From: Alphaproteobacteria bacterium
GTDB lineage: Bacteria; Pseudomonadota; Alphaproteobacteria; Rhodobacterales; Rhodobacteraceae
Length of the DNA stretch: 64,000 nucleotides
Assembly (NCBI GenBank): GCA_030425925.1
Contig: JAUHZO010000002.1
Location: 186,001 to 250,000 of the forward strand
Reading direction: 5' to 3'
Each line of letters starts with the position of its first letter. Position 1 is the first letter of the stretch. Both the position numbers and the translations under genes were made by a program. Shown here piece after piece: positions 63,935 to 64,000 of the stretch. The notes below the pieces were generated by a model. It made no database searches, was not told where the DNA came from, and was given only the letters and a program-made list of their open reading frames with translations.

Positions 63935-64000
63935 TTATTCGCCGCCGCCAAGGCTGTGGACATAGGTGGCCACGGCGCGGATCTCGGCTTCGCTCAGACG
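63935..64000 (-). CDS. ccoP: cbb3-type cytochrome c oxidase subunit III, C-terminal end (5' end outside window)
   Basis: Only the last 21 residues are present: RLSEAEIRAVATYVHSLGGGE. This is the typical end of the C-terminal cytochrome c domain of CcoP (LSEAEIRAVATYVHSLGGG). The gene enters from the right edge, with the ccoGHIS maturation genes further left on the same strand, supporting the call. CcoP carries two c-type haems and delivers electrons to the oxidase. Confidence 0.8.
   Translation of the reverse strand, partial: RLSEAEIRAVATYVHSLGGGE

Overview
The window is about 64 kb of a GC-rich, gene-dense alphaproteobacterial chromosome. The gene set points to Rhodobacterales (Roseobacter/Rhodobacter group). 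It has a complete succinate dehydrogenase operon, succinyl-CoA ligase, malate dehydrogenase, four ethylmalonyl-CoA pathway genes (ccr, ecm, mch and an mcl2-like thioesterase), cbb3 oxidase maturation genes (ccoG-ccoH-ccoI-ccoS), a LuxR/LuxI quorum-sensing pair, an H-NS-like HvrA-type protein and many short palindromic intergenic elements. No tRNA, rRNA, CRISPR array, insertion sequence or prophage block was seen. The assignment rests on protein resemblance read by eye, not on database searches.

Layout. 1-10.8 kb: TCA genes on the minus strand (sucD, a tandem sulfotransferase-like gene, sucC, then mdh further right), interspersed with a secreted glycerophosphodiesterase, a two-domain peptidoglycan hydrolase, a GT61 glycosyltransferase and a TSUP exporter. 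11-13.8 kb: an ethylmalonyl-CoA pathway segment (malyl-CoA thioesterase-like gene, nnrU, a DUF1737-like gene, mch); mch carries an apparent one-base frameshift near its end. 14.1-19.3 kb: the operon sdhC-sdhD-orf-sdhA-lipoprotein-methyltransferase-sdhB. 19.4-25.7 kb: an HxlR regulator and SnoaL-like protein, ornithine decarboxylase with a 49-codon upstream ORF, a DUF1989 protein, an SHMT-like enzyme, deoD and an H-NS-like gene. 25.8-29.5 kb: divergent ecm and ccr. 29.6-31.3 kb: quorum-sensing locus. 31.5-44.9 kb: a RecD-like ATPase, an SDR, an NADP oxidoreductase, an acyl-CoA activation/dehydrogenation cluster, YtoQ, and a dimethylglycine/sarcosine dehydrogenase-like enzyme. 45.1-51.7 kb: the cell-shape operon mreB-mreC-mreD-mrdA-rodA followed by a D-2-hydroxyacid dehydrogenase. 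51.8-58 kb: GST, mscL, alanine dehydrogenase with a divergent Lrp/AsnC regulator, a second amidase, a GMC oxidoreductase and an EF-hand protein. 58-64 kb: ccoS, ccoI, ccoH, ccoG, a LysR regulator and the 3' end of ccoP, all on the minus strand.

How it fits together. Acetyl-CoA assimilation (Ccr, Ecm, Mch, malyl-CoA thioesterase) feeds glyoxylate, malate and succinyl-CoA into the TCA enzymes encoded here. The sucC and sdhC promoters share an identical regulatory layout: two GTGATCAC palindromes with centres exactly 21 bp apart, about 115-120 bp before the start codon. This suggests one regulator controls both operons. FNR-type boxes mark oxygen control of the cbb3 maturation genes. The most interesting unannotated signals are the paired GTGATCAC sites, the Arg-rich upstream ORF with a terminator-like hairpin that runs into the ornithine decarboxylase start codon, the mch frameshift, and an orphan FNR box beside hairpins between ccoP and the LysR gene.
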